Assembly: GCF_003318255.1 (NCBI RefSeq)
Contig: NZ_QOCF01000004.1
Location: forward strand, 124,001-188,000
Source: Ruegeria sp. A3M17
GTDB taxonomy: Bacteria > Pseudomonadota > Alphaproteobacteria > Rhodobacterales > Rhodobacteraceae
Length of the DNA: 64,000 nt
Reading direction: 5' to 3'
Position numbers and translations under genes: made by a program. Each line of letters starts with the position of its first letter. The stretch's first letter is position 1. Of the stretch, positions 25,867-33,415 are shown piece by piece. Under the pieces are notes generated by a model. That model was not told where the DNA came from, searched no databases, and worked only from the letters and a program-made list of their open reading frames with translations.

Positions 25867-27879
25867 TTATGCTGCCTCGTTACTAAGATCTTTCAGGATG
25901 TCGCCCAGAATATCGTCACGCGATTTCTGTGGTGTCAGTCCTGCCATCAGAGCTGCGTTGCGGCTTGGGTCATTCTCGGCCGATGCCGAAATGCTAAGCA
26001 ACGTCTCTTTCTGCTCGCGCATGAAATCCGACAGGATCGCGCGAACGTTTTCCAACACGGCTGCAACCTGATTTTCCTCGATATCCTTGGTGATCGAATT
26101 CGCCTCAGACGCGATCAGGCGCGTATAGTCTGCTGCATAAGCTTCGAACCCTTTGCGGCGTTGCCACCAGCGACGCCACCAGGTGCTTTGCAAGTCCAAT
26201 GCGATTGTTCGTCCAATTCCGAGTGGGGGTGGGACACGCGGAACAATGGGTGCTTCGATACTGAACTCACCCAGGTGGTTGCCCAGTATCTTTTGATACA
26301 GCGTCTCAATATCTGCGGCCGCCGTATTGTACAGCGCACCTGCTTCTTTGCGCATTGATCGCGCAAAGCTGAAATACGCGGCCTTTTGCAAGGTGCGCAG
26401 ACCTGCTGGGTCATACTGCCATGTGCCTTGTTCGCCGTTCAGCTCGAGGTGGGCAATCAGCGAATCCGTTGCACGTTTGACAAAGTTGGTTTCCGCTGAA
26501 TTTAGTCTCTCCAACACCTTCGCACGCAAGGATGCGGTCAGTTCAGCTACTTTCTTTTCGTATTGATCCGAGAGTGTGGCAATCGCTTCCTCTGGCGATA
26601 CACCATCCAGATCACGCACAAGACCTTCGCCGCCTGAAAGGGTCTTGGCAACAGCCGTGGCGCGGATTTGACTGGCGATATTGCGGGCGCGGTGGCGGAC
26701 GCGATCCAGCAAACGGGTGCCTGCGCCTTCGGCGATGCGCTCGTTCATGGCCAACAGCAAATCGGGCAGGCCGGACAGCGCCCAGATCTTGTCGAGCGAG
26801 GGCGCCTGATCACCAAAACCGGCAGCCAGATAGAACGTGTTCAACGCCTCGCGGGATTCATCGGACAGAATCTCGGGGTTGCCCGTCAACGCGGCCTCGG
26901 CCCACAAGGCGCTGCCAAAGACAACGCTGGTATTGGCATCGATATTGTTCTGCTTGAGCGTGTCCTGAATACGGTCACGGATTTCCGGGACCTGATTGAC
27001 CGGATCAGCCAATTCGTCAATTCGGTTCACAAACAGGATGATCTGCCGGTTCTCGAACTGGGCGATAATCCGCATCAGCGCCATGTCCATGGTTGTAAGC
27101 GCCTGGCTGGCAGCCAGAACAACAACGCAGACCTCAGATCCGCGCAAGCTGCGCAGGGTGATCTGTTCGCGGACCATAAAGGTATCGTTGACACCCGGCG
27201 TGTCGCACAGTTTGAGCGCAATCGGGTATTGCGGGATGTCCATGTACAGCTCTGCCGACTTCGTCACATCGGCGAACCGCCCGGTCTTGGGATTGATGTC
27301 CGGGTCTTCTTCGTCACCCAAACAGACATAGCGCTGAATCAGCTCTTCGTCGAAGTAATCATATTGATGGCTCTGCCCCAGAAACAGGTCGAAATGCTGG
27401 CCCAATCTGGATTCGGATTTAGCCTTCATCTCGCCGATTTGGCGGCGAATGTCATCCATCTCGTCATCGGCGCCGGCGCGGTTTGCCAGTTCACCCAGAC
27501 GGCCGCCGCCGACCATCAGGTTGTCCCATTCTTCTTGTTCAAAGAAAGTAAACTTGGCGCGTTTGTCGCCTTCGGTGCGGGTGTTGATATTCAGCGTGGT
27601 CACCACCGACGTCCATGGGTTTACATCCGATGGCAGCAGGGCAGGGCGCCCGGCCAAGATGTTCACAATCGAAGACTTGCCAGCCTTGACCTGCCCGACC
27701 ATCGTAACGCTGGCTGAGAAATTCTCCATCCGGGTCTTGAGCGTGGCAAGACGGGCGGACGAACGTGCATCCGCCACCTCTGTCAATTGATCAATCTGTG
27801 CGGTCAGTGAGTTCATCGCTGACGTCATAGGCGTCAGTGCCTCATTGCCAACTGACAAAAGATGGTCGTTGCGCGCCAT
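25867..27879 (-). CDS. Large dynamin-like GTPase (first pair)
   Basis: 670 aa. GTPase domain at about residues 55-310: P-loop GQVKAGKSS (62-70), G2 in NPWTSVVT, G3 DTPG (226-229), G4 NRID (285-288). Long helical regions follow. A tryptophan/arginine patch WWRRWWQRRK (567-576) next to a proline-rich turn is a strong candidate for a membrane-inserting paddle. GGAGG with 6-nt spacing precedes the ATG. It begins 2 nt after the upstream 134-aa gene. Family assignment is firm at the superfamily level; whether it tubulates or fuses membranes is unknown. Confidence 0.88.
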   Translation of the reverse strand: MARNDHLLSVGNEALTPMTSAMNSLTAQIDQLTEVADARSSARLATLKTRMENFSASVTMVGQVKAGKSSIVNILAGRPALLPSDVNPWTSVVTTLNINTRTEGDKRAKFTFFEQEEWDNLMVGGGRLGELANRAGADDEMDDIRRQIGEMKAKSESRLGQHFDLFLGQSHQYDYFDEELIQRYVCLGDEEDPDINPKTGRFADVTKSAELYMDIPQYPIALKLCDTPGVNDTFMVREQITLRSLRGSEVCVVVLAASQALTTMDMALMRIIAQFENRQIILFVNRIDELADPVNQVPEIRDRIQDTLKQNNIDANTSVVFGSALWAEAALTGNPEILSDESREALNTFYLAAGFGDQAPSLDKIWALSGLPDLLLAMNERIAEGAGTRLLDRVRHRARNIASQIRATAVAKTLSGGEGLVRDLDGVSPEEAIATLSDQYEKKVAELTASLRAKVLERLNSAETNFVKRATDSLIAHLELNGEQGTWQYDPAGLRTLQKAAYFSFARSMRKEAGALYNTAAADIETLYQKILGNHLGEFSIEAPIVPRVPPPLGIGRTIALDLQSTWWRRWWQRRKGFEAYAADYTRLIASEANSITKDIEENQVAAVLENVRAILSDFMREQKETLLSISASAENDPSRNAALMAGLTPQKSRDDILGDILKDLSNEAA

Positions 27880-27881
27880 GT

Positions 27882-28286
27882 TCAGCCTCCGGTTCCTGTC
27901 GCGGCCAACGTGTCAGTTGGCGTGCTGGTCATGGTGTCGATTCGGGCGATCAGATTCAGCGCATTGCCCAGGATCGCAGCTTCGGCCCCCGGCGAAATCG
28001 ATTCGAAGGTGTGGCAATCCGCCAAAACTTCGATCGAGCTGAAGCGCTCGCTGTTTTCAAGGCGGGCAAGACGACGCCCGGTCGGAAAGCCCTCGGATTT
28101 GGTTTCGGGCAGCGGCATACGCGAGTTTGCAAGCAAGTATCGCCGCCCCGAGCGCGTGCGCAACGATACGCCAAACCCTGTGTTCGGATGATCGCGGTTC
28201 AGGGATTTGAGTTCGCCAAGAAAACTTTCACGCGCAAGACCAACGGCTTCTTGCTCGGCGGCAGCGGAGTTCATCATATTGGTCAC
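27882..28286 (-). CDS. Small hypothetical protein, first gene of GTPase cluster
   Basis: 134 aa, soluble, no signal peptide. The start is taken as GTG at 28286 because AAGGG lies 8 nt upstream; ATG codons at 28277 and 28274 are alternatives without a good ribosome site. Visible segments: an alpha/beta stretch GFGVSLRTRSGRRYLLANSR, FSSIEVLADCHTFESI, and a C-terminal helix. I do not recognise the family. Only 2 nt separate it from the large dynamin-like gene, so it is almost certainly co-translated and functionally linked with it. Confidence 0.7.
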   Translation of the reverse strand: MTNMMNSAAAEQEAVGLARESFLGELKSLNRDHPNTGFGVSLRTRSGRRYLLANSRMPLPETKSEGFPTGRRLARLENSERFSSIEVLADCHTFESISPGAEAAILGNALNLIARIDTMTSTPTDTLAATGTGG

Positions 28287-28299
28287 GTTTCAGACCCTT

Positions 28300-28329
28300 G
28301 TACTGGAGTTGAGCGAAAAAAACTCGTAC
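28300..28329 (-). other. Leader stem-loop just upstream of the first GTPase-cluster gene
   Basis: On the minus strand GTACGAGTT and AACTC-ca-GTAC pair around a roughly 10-nt T-rich loop, with a 2-nt bulge. The hairpin ends just before AAGGG and the GTG start at 28286, so it could influence translation of the whole cluster. Short and imperfect; chance is possible. Confidence 0.3.
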
Positions 28330-28640
28330 AGCGCCCGAAGGCAAAAAAGACTCATTAACTCCTTCTGCCTATAAGCAGCTTTCAAGGCGGTCTTATTTTG
28401 ACGCGAATAAGATTTTTTGGCGTTTGAATTGTGTCGCAATTGTGTTTGGTGGCATTTTTCAACCACAACCTACGAGCGTATTTTCGTCATCAATGTAAAC
28501 AGCGTCATTTGCCGTTCGCAGCCTTCAAGAGCGGAATCTTAGCAACAATGCTCGCGCGAAAAATTGTTGGTGATGCATCTAGTATATTATTAATAAAACA
28601 AAAATACCTATCTCTTGAAATTAACCCAACACCAAATCCA

Positions 28641-28687
28641 CCCAGAGGACGTCTGCAAAATATATGTTTGCTGCAGTCGTCTTTGGG
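28641..28687. repeat. Long imperfect inverted repeat in AT-rich gap
   Basis: Left arm CCCAGAGGACGTCTGCA (28641-28657) and right arm TGCAGTCGTCTTTGGG (28672-28687) pair over 16 positions with about two mismatches and one bulge, around a 14-nt AT-rich loop. No T-run follows on either strand, so it is not a standard terminator. It could be a small RNA, a relic of a mobile element end, or a protein-binding cruciform. Confidence 0.5.
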
Positions 28688-29064
28688 TTCTCATCATTGC
28701 CGGATCTTAGATGAGGAGCTATTTACTCAACGTAAGATAGTTTTCAAATGCTCACCAAAGGGACTAGAATGTTGCTAAATACAAAACAATAAAATTAATC
28801 AAATTTGACCTGGGAATCTATTTTATCTGCTCGGAGAACGCCAAAAATCAGACTGCTTTCCTGCCGCGAACAGCAACACATGAGAATAGCCCGCATCCCG
28901 CTTAGCAGCGGCGTCCAGCACACATCATATGTGCACGGCGGTCAGTTCAGAAGCATATTCCTCCGATGTCATCAATAATCTTGCACACAACTCAATTTTC
29001 CCTCTCGCACTCCGCAGCAAGCTTTGCTATTCACGCCGACATTCTGGCACTGAGTGCTTGGGTT

Positions 29065-29149
29065 GCGGGTGTGGCGAAATTGGTAGACGCACCAGATTTA
29101 GGTTCTGGCGCCGCAAGGCGTGGGGGTTCAAGTCCCTCCACCCGCACCA
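29065..29149 (+). tRNA. tRNA-Leu (anticodon UAG)
   Basis: 85 nt including an encoded CCA end. Acceptor arm GCGGGTG pairs with CACCCGC; D-arm contains AATTGGTAGACGC; anticodon stem CCAGA/TCTGG encloses loop TTTAGGT, giving anticodon TAG; a long class II variable arm (GCGCCGCAAGGCGT) and T-arm loop TTCAAGT follow. Reads CUN leucine codons. It stands alone. No repeat of its 3' end was noticed nearby that would mark an integrated element. Confidence 0.97.
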
Positions 29150-29325
29150 TATCGTTTCAGAGAATTTTCCACTTCGGATCGCCTTTGCGGGCTTTCAGGC
29201 AATCGCAAAAGTTTTATACTGGACAGCCGACTGGATTTTGACACCTGAACAGTCGGGTGCGCTCGCTAAGCGAACGATTGGGTGACTGCGTCCATAGGGA
29301 AAACATCGGACTCCATGTCTTGGAA

Positions 29326-29347
29326 AGGCTGGTTACACGACCAGCCT
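29326..29347 (-). terminator. Stem-loop terminator after small membrane-protein gene
   Basis: On the minus strand AGGCTGGT, a 6-nt loop, ACCAGCCT, then TTCC: a perfect 8-bp stem with a short T tract, starting 15 nt past the stop at 29362. Its placement supports the small upstream gene being real. Confidence 0.65.
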
Positions 29348-29361
29348 GTCGGAGCGTGGTG

Positions 29362-29559
29362 TCAGGAGAACAGGTAATACGTCGTTGGAGACGTGGCCAA
29401 AATAGCCAACGCAGCGACAAGCCAAACCAAAACACAAACCCAGTATGTGCCCGGATTTTCGGCACGGGTTACCCGTTCCCACAAGTAGGTCGAACCAAAT
29501 ACCAAGTCTCTGATAGCCCATATCAACAAGCCAAGCCCCACATAGAACCAAACATCCAT
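29362..29559 (-). CDS. Small two-helix inner-membrane protein
   Basis: 65 aa. Two hydrophobic helices are visible: about residues 4-25 (WFYVGLGLLIWAIRDLVFG) and 40-57 (WVCVLVWLVAALAILATS), joined by a charged loop (WERVTRAENPG). The N-terminus lacks a cleavable signal. GAGGGA stands just before the ATG, and a stem-loop terminator follows the stop. I do not recognise the family; such small proteins are often uncharacterised membrane proteins. It is separate from the acyl-CoA dehydrogenase gene upstream (168-nt gap). Confidence 0.6.
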   Translation of the reverse strand: MDVWFYVGLGLLIWAIRDLVFGSTYLWERVTRAENPGTYWVCVLVWLVAALAILATSPTTYYLFS

Positions 29560-29727
29560 AATTCCCTCGCGTGATAAGTTTGGCGCAACTTAGGTTGTCA
29601 TAAATGATTGCGCAATTGTGCATTGATCATTTACGGGCAATTGCCGGGCAGAGAATTTGTCAAAAGCTGTCCTATCGGCCACCTCTTCTCGTTCATAGCA
29701 CGCGCATGCGGACCCATAACGTCGCCA

Positions 29728-30885
29728 CTATTGCCCAGCCAATCCCATCTGGCGCACAGCCAGTTCGCGCATTATCTCTTCGGATCCGCCGCCAATTGCC
29801 ATTATTTTGATTTCGCGCCATACACGCTCGACCGGGTTACCCAGCATGTATGCGGCACCGCCAAAGATCTGCATCGCCTCGGAAGCAACAAATTGCAGTG
29901 ACGTCGTGGCCTGAACCTTGGCCTTGGCAATTTCGGCGACAGGCATCAGGCCCTGCTCAATCGCCCAGCAGATCCGTTCGATATATGCCTCATTCATATC
30001 AAGCCGGGCGGACATTTCTGCAAACTTGTGGCCAATGACCTGATGTTCGACCAGTCGCTTGCCGAATGTCTCGCGTTCCCGTGCCCAGTCCAGCGCATTA
30101 TCGTAGCATAGTTTCATCATACCCAGCGAAGCGGATGTCAGGCCAAGCCGTTCAAAGTTGAAATTGTTCATGATCGCGATGAAGCCCCTGTTCTCAGGCC
30201 CCAACAGCGCAGTTGAATCCAGCTCGCAATCATCGAAATGCAGCGTCGCTTGCTGTGAACTGTGCCAGCCCATCTTGCCACCCAACGGTGTGCGGCTGAA
30301 CCCGGGCGCGTCATGAGGGACCAAGAACAACGAAATGCCGGTCAATCCGGGGCCGCCAGTGCGGGCACCAACCACAAACCATTCGGCATCCATCCCCCCG
30401 GTGATATAGGTCTTTTCCCCGGTCAGTATCCATTTGCCGCCTTTGCGCTCGGCCTTTGTTTGAATATTGGCAACGTCCGACCCTGCGCCCGGTTCGGTGA
30501 TCCCAAGTGCTGACATCATGCGCCCCGAGATGATCTCGGGCAGCACTTTCTGTTTGAACTCCTCGGAAGCGAACTTCGCAATTGGGCTGATTGAAATCGT
30601 ACGTCCCCCTACGGCGGCTCCGATACCGGATGCCCCACAGCCGAACAGGATTTCGCTGTAGTCATGGCGCATGAAGGCGTTGTCGAAACCCAGACCGCCA
30701 TATTTCTCATCAATCCCAAAGCCAAATACGCCGAACTCAGAGATTGCTGCATGCAGTTCCCATGGGACGCTGCGATCCGCCTCCCATTGCTCAATATGCG
30801 GTTTGATTTCGGCATCGACAAAGCGCTGGAAATTCCCGCGGAAAGCTTCGCGTTCCGGGGTCATAAAAGGGGATGGCAGGGTCAT
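29728..30885 (-). CDS. Acyl-CoA dehydrogenase
   Basis: 385 aa flavoenzyme of the standard acyl-CoA dehydrogenase length. Signature regions include ALGITEPGAGSDVANIQT and the C-terminal FGGAAYMLGNPVERVWRE and IGGGSEEIMREL. GGAGG is 5 nt before the ATG at 30885, which overlaps the TetR stop by ATGA. In this setting (AtuA-like protein and biotin carboxylase divergently encoded) it may act on a citronellyl-CoA- or isovaleryl-CoA-like branched substrate, feeding the carboxylase; substrate assignment is inference. Confidence 0.9.
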   Translation of the reverse strand: MTLPSPFMTPEREAFRGNFQRFVDAEIKPHIEQWEADRSVPWELHAAISEFGVFGFGIDEKYGGLGFDNAFMRHDYSEILFGCGASGIGAAVGGRTISISPIAKFASEEFKQKVLPEIISGRMMSALGITEPGAGSDVANIQTKAERKGGKWILTGEKTYITGGMDAEWFVVGARTGGPGLTGISLFLVPHDAPGFSRTPLGGKMGWHSSQQATLHFDDCELDSTALLGPENRGFIAIMNNFNFERLGLTSASLGMMKLCYDNALDWARERETFGKRLVEHQVIGHKFAEMSARLDMNEAYIERICWAIEQGLMPVAEIAKAKVQATTSLQFVASEAMQIFGGAAYMLGNPVERVWREIKIMAIGGGSEEIMRELAVRQMGLAGQ

Positions 30886-31517
30886 TCGACCTCCTCAACG
30901 TCATTTTCGGGCAAGACCTGAAGCTGGCTTTCCATCATGCGGGCAAAGCGATCCATCATCTGCGTAAGGTATTCTGGCGACGAAACGAATTTCTCATGCA
31001 ACAACAAACCACGCAGGAAGTTCCGGGCGATACTCCACAACAATTCAGTGTCGTCACGGTTGCCTGTTGCGCTGACATACCGGGCTGAGATCAGGCTAAG
31101 GTTCGATTTGTCCCAATCTCTAAGGCTCTGTTCAAGCATTCCGAACAGTGCCGGGTCGGTTCGGCAAGCAACCAGAATCTCGACTATGGCGCGCCCGCCT
31201 GCGGAATTTACGATATTGGCCCAGGCGGACATAATCAGATCATAGACGGGCTGAGGGGCGCGATCATGTGGCCAGAGCGGGTTTTGCGCATTGCCCAGCA
31301 GTCGCATCGCGGTAGCTGCGACCAGGGCCTGTTTCGTGGGGAAGTGATGCGTAATTGCCCCGCGTGAGATGCCCGCCTTGGCTTGCACCTTGGCAAAGGT
31401 AGTCTCGGCATACCCAAGCTGATCCAGACAAGTGACCGTCGCATTGCAGATTTTGGCCTGCATATCCCGGGACCTTTGATCCTGGACCGAGGGTTTCTTT
31501 GGCATCGTTTCCGTCAT
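30882..31517 (-). CDS. TetR-family transcriptional regulator
   Basis: About 211 aa. The N-terminal helix-turn-helix is clear (TTFAKVQAKAGISRGAITHHFPTK region, about residues 35-60), followed by a helical ligand-binding domain. Two ATG starts are possible, 31517 and 31505; the latter gives MPKKPSVQD and has GGAAACG just before it. Transcribed with the acyl-CoA dehydrogenase gene and divergent from the AtuA-like operon, with palindromes in between. Probably senses an acyl-CoA of the pathway, by analogy with AtuR, LiuR and FadR-type TetR proteins. Confidence 0.9.
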   Translation of the reverse strand: MTETMPKKPSVQDQRSRDMQAKICNATVTCLDQLGYAETTFAKVQAKAGISRGAITHHFPTKQALVAATAMRLLGNAQNPLWPHDRAPQPVYDLIMSAWANIVNSAGGRAIVEILVACRTDPALFGMLEQSLRDWDKSNLSLISARYVSATGNRDDTELLWSIARNFLRGLLLHEKFVSSPEYLTQMMDRFARMMESQLQVLPENDVEEVE

Positions 31518-31548
31518 CTTCCGTAGCGTCGCAGTGGCAAATCATCGT

Positions 31549-31594
31549 TGACCAAGGTGGTCAGTGAATCATAAAAACAGAACAGTCGGTCTGT
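31549..31594. promoter_or_regulatory. Palindromes in TetR/AtuA-like divergent promoter
   Basis: A perfect inverted repeat TGACCA-agg-TGGTCA at 31549-31563 and a second shorter one, ACAG-tcggt-CTGT, at about 31582-31594. They lie in the 113-bp gap between the TetR and AtuA-like genes and are candidate TetR operators. The second contains the GACCGAC half-element (reverse strand) seen in several acyl-CoA-responsive TetR sites. Confidence 0.45.
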
Positions 31595-31630
31595 AAACTG
31601 CAGATCGCACCCAAGCGGGAGAGACGTGGC

Positions 31631-33415
31631 GTGACACATTCTCTGCGGATCGGAGGAGCAAGTGGATTTTGGGGGGATGCCCCCCATGCGACACAGCAAT
31701 TGCTGCGTGCCCAAGGGCTCGATTTTCTGGTCTACGATTACCTCGCCGAAATCACCATGTCGATCATGGCCCGCGCCCGCCTTAAAGACCCCCAAAAGGG
31801 ATATGCGGTGGATTTCGTCTCTGACGTTATGGCCAACAATTTAACCCAGATCGCCAAGCTGGGCGTCAAGGTGTTGTCAAATGCAGGTGGGGTCAACCCA
31901 GTGACCTGTGCTGATGCATTGCGTCGCAAATCTGCAGAATTGGGATTGAACTTGAAAGTTGCAGTGGTCGAAGGCGACGACCTGCTGCCACGAGTGGCCG
32001 AGTTCGTCGACCGGACCGAGATGTTTTCCGGTACGCCGATGCCACCGACCGAAAAGATCGCCTCGGTGAATGCTTATATTGGGGCAGGGCCGATATTGGC
32101 GGCGCTACACGCCGGGGCTGACATCGTCATCACAGGCCGCTGCGTCGACAGTGCGCTGACGTTGGCGGCGTGCATGTATCATTTTGGATGGCGACAAGAA
32201 AACCACGACCTAATGGCTGCCGGGTCGCTTGCGGGGCATCTGCTGGAATGTGGACCCCAAGCCACTGGCGGGAATTTCACGGATTGGGATATGGCGGGGG
32301 ATATCGCCCAAATCGGCTATCCAATTATCGAGGTAAACGCCGATGGCGGGCTGGTCCTGACCAAGCCGCAGGGCACGACGGGATGTGTAACCCCGGCTTC
32401 GGTCTGCGAGCAGATGCTGTATGAGATCGGCGACCCGCAGTCCTATATTCTGCCTGACGTGATTTGCGACTTTTCCAATGTCAGGATTGAGCAATCCGTG
32501 GCGGACCATGTAAATGTCTCGGGCGCTAAAGGCCGCGCGCCGACCGGGCAGCTCAAAGTGTCCGCCACCTGGGCGGATGGCTATCGTGCGGGCATGACTT
32601 TTCTGATCAACGGACGCGAGCCACGACAAAAGGCGGATGCTTTTGCCCAAGCGGGACTGAAACGCGCGCGCGCTGTCCTGCGCCGGATCGGCGCCCCAGA
32701 CTATCGCGAGGTGTCATTTGAAGCCTTCGGCGGTCGGCCCGGCGACGGTGAATACGAAGAAATCTCGTTCAAGGCAGCCGTGAAACACGACGACCCTCGC
32801 GCGGTTAGCGTATTCCTCCGTGAGATGACCGGGTGCGCACTGGCCGCACCGCCAGGGTTACACATCTTTACCGGCGGAGGGCGGCCAAAACCCTCACCAG
32901 TCGTTGCCCTGTTTTCCTTCTTGGTGCCAAACGACACGCTGACCTATTGCGTAACGATGGATGGGGACAATATCGCATACATTCCGCCGAAAACGTCCCC
33001 ACAAGACCCAGAACCTGTCCCGGCAAAAGCCCCAGGAATAGCCGGTGAAAAGGTGACCGAGTGGATCACATGCCCTTTGGAAGATTTGGCCTGGGCAAGA
33101 TCTGGGGACAAAGGCGACACCGCAAACATTGGGGTCATTGCACGTCATGCTACCTTTTTGCCCTACATTTGGGCAGCGCTAACTTCAGAGACTCTGGCAG
33201 ATGTTTTTTCTAACTACTTATCTGGCAGGGTCGAACGGTTCTATCTTCCAGGAACACATTCCATGAACATTCTGCTGCACAATGCGCTGGGTGGCGGTGG
33301 CGTCGCCTCGTTGCGCAACGACGCGCAAGGCAAGAGTTATGCCCAGATATTGCTGGCCACACCGATCAGGATTCCTGCAGAGTTATCCTCATATCCCGAG
33401 CGAGGAGAAAACTGA
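31631..33415 (+). CDS. AtuA-like protein (DUF1446 plus AtuA ferredoxin-fold domain)
   Basis: 594 aa. N-terminal DUF1446 domain (about residues 3-440; RIGGASGFWGDAPHA and TGRCVDSALTLAACMYHFGW) and a C-terminal AtuA-like domain (about 470-590; DLAWARSGDKGDTANIG, HNALGGGG). The start is a GTG with GGGAGAG upstream. Its stop overlaps the carboxyltransferase ATG (TGATG). AtuA is needed for acyclic terpene (citronellol) use in Pseudomonas, but its biochemical role is unknown. The gene order here, AtuA-like then two carboxylase subunits, resembles atu loci without the dehydrogenases atuB/atuG, the hydratase atuE or the ligase atuH. Confidence 0.88.
   Translation: MTHSLRIGGASGFWGDAPHATQQLLRAQGLDFLVYDYLAEITMSIMARARLKDPQKGYAVDFVSDVMANNLTQIAKLGVKVLSNAGGVNPVTCADALRRKSAELGLNLKVAVVEGDDLLPRVAEFVDRTEMFSGTPMPPTEKIASVNAYIGAGPILAALHAGADIVITGRCVDSALTLAACMYHFGWRQENHDLMAAGSLAGHLLECGPQATGGNFTDWDMAGDIAQIGYPIIEVNADGGLVLTKPQGTTGCVTPASVCEQMLYEIGDPQSYILPDVICDFSNVRIEQSVADHVNVSGAKGRAPTGQLKVSATWADGYRAGMTFLINGREPRQKADAFAQAGLKRARAVLRRIGAPDYREVSFEAFGGRPGDGEYEEISFKAAVKHDDPRAVSVFLREMTGCALAAPPGLHIFTGGGRPKPSPVVALFSFLVPNDTLTYCVTMDGDNIAYIPPKTSPQDPEPVPAKAPGIAGEKVTEWITCPLEDLAWARSGDKGDTANIGVIARHATFLPYIWAALTSETLADVFSNYLSGRVERFYLPGTHSMNILLHNALGGGGVASLRNDAQGKSYAQILLATPIRIPAELSSYPERGEN

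Larger units (their letters stand above)
28287..29064. other. AT-rich, gene-poor stretch upstream of GTPase cluster
   Basis: About 780 bases with no convincing gene, clearly more AT-rich than its surroundings (for example TATATTATTAATAAAAC near 28580-28600). The left end must hold the promoter and leader of the GTPase cluster. A direct repeat ATTGTGT occurs at 28428-28434 and 28439-28445, 11 bp apart. A long imperfect hairpin lies at 28641-28687. One plus-strand frame of 115 codons (28431-28778) has no ribosome site and no recognisable protein features. Confidence 0.5.

Noticed and set aside
28431..28778. 115-codon plus-strand frame in the AT-rich gap
   Set aside because: No ribosome site, unusual composition and no recognisable domain; it also spans the long hairpin.
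29065..29149. tRNA-Leu as attachment site of an integrated island
   Set aside because: No integrase gene and no direct repeat of the tRNA 3' end seen in the window.
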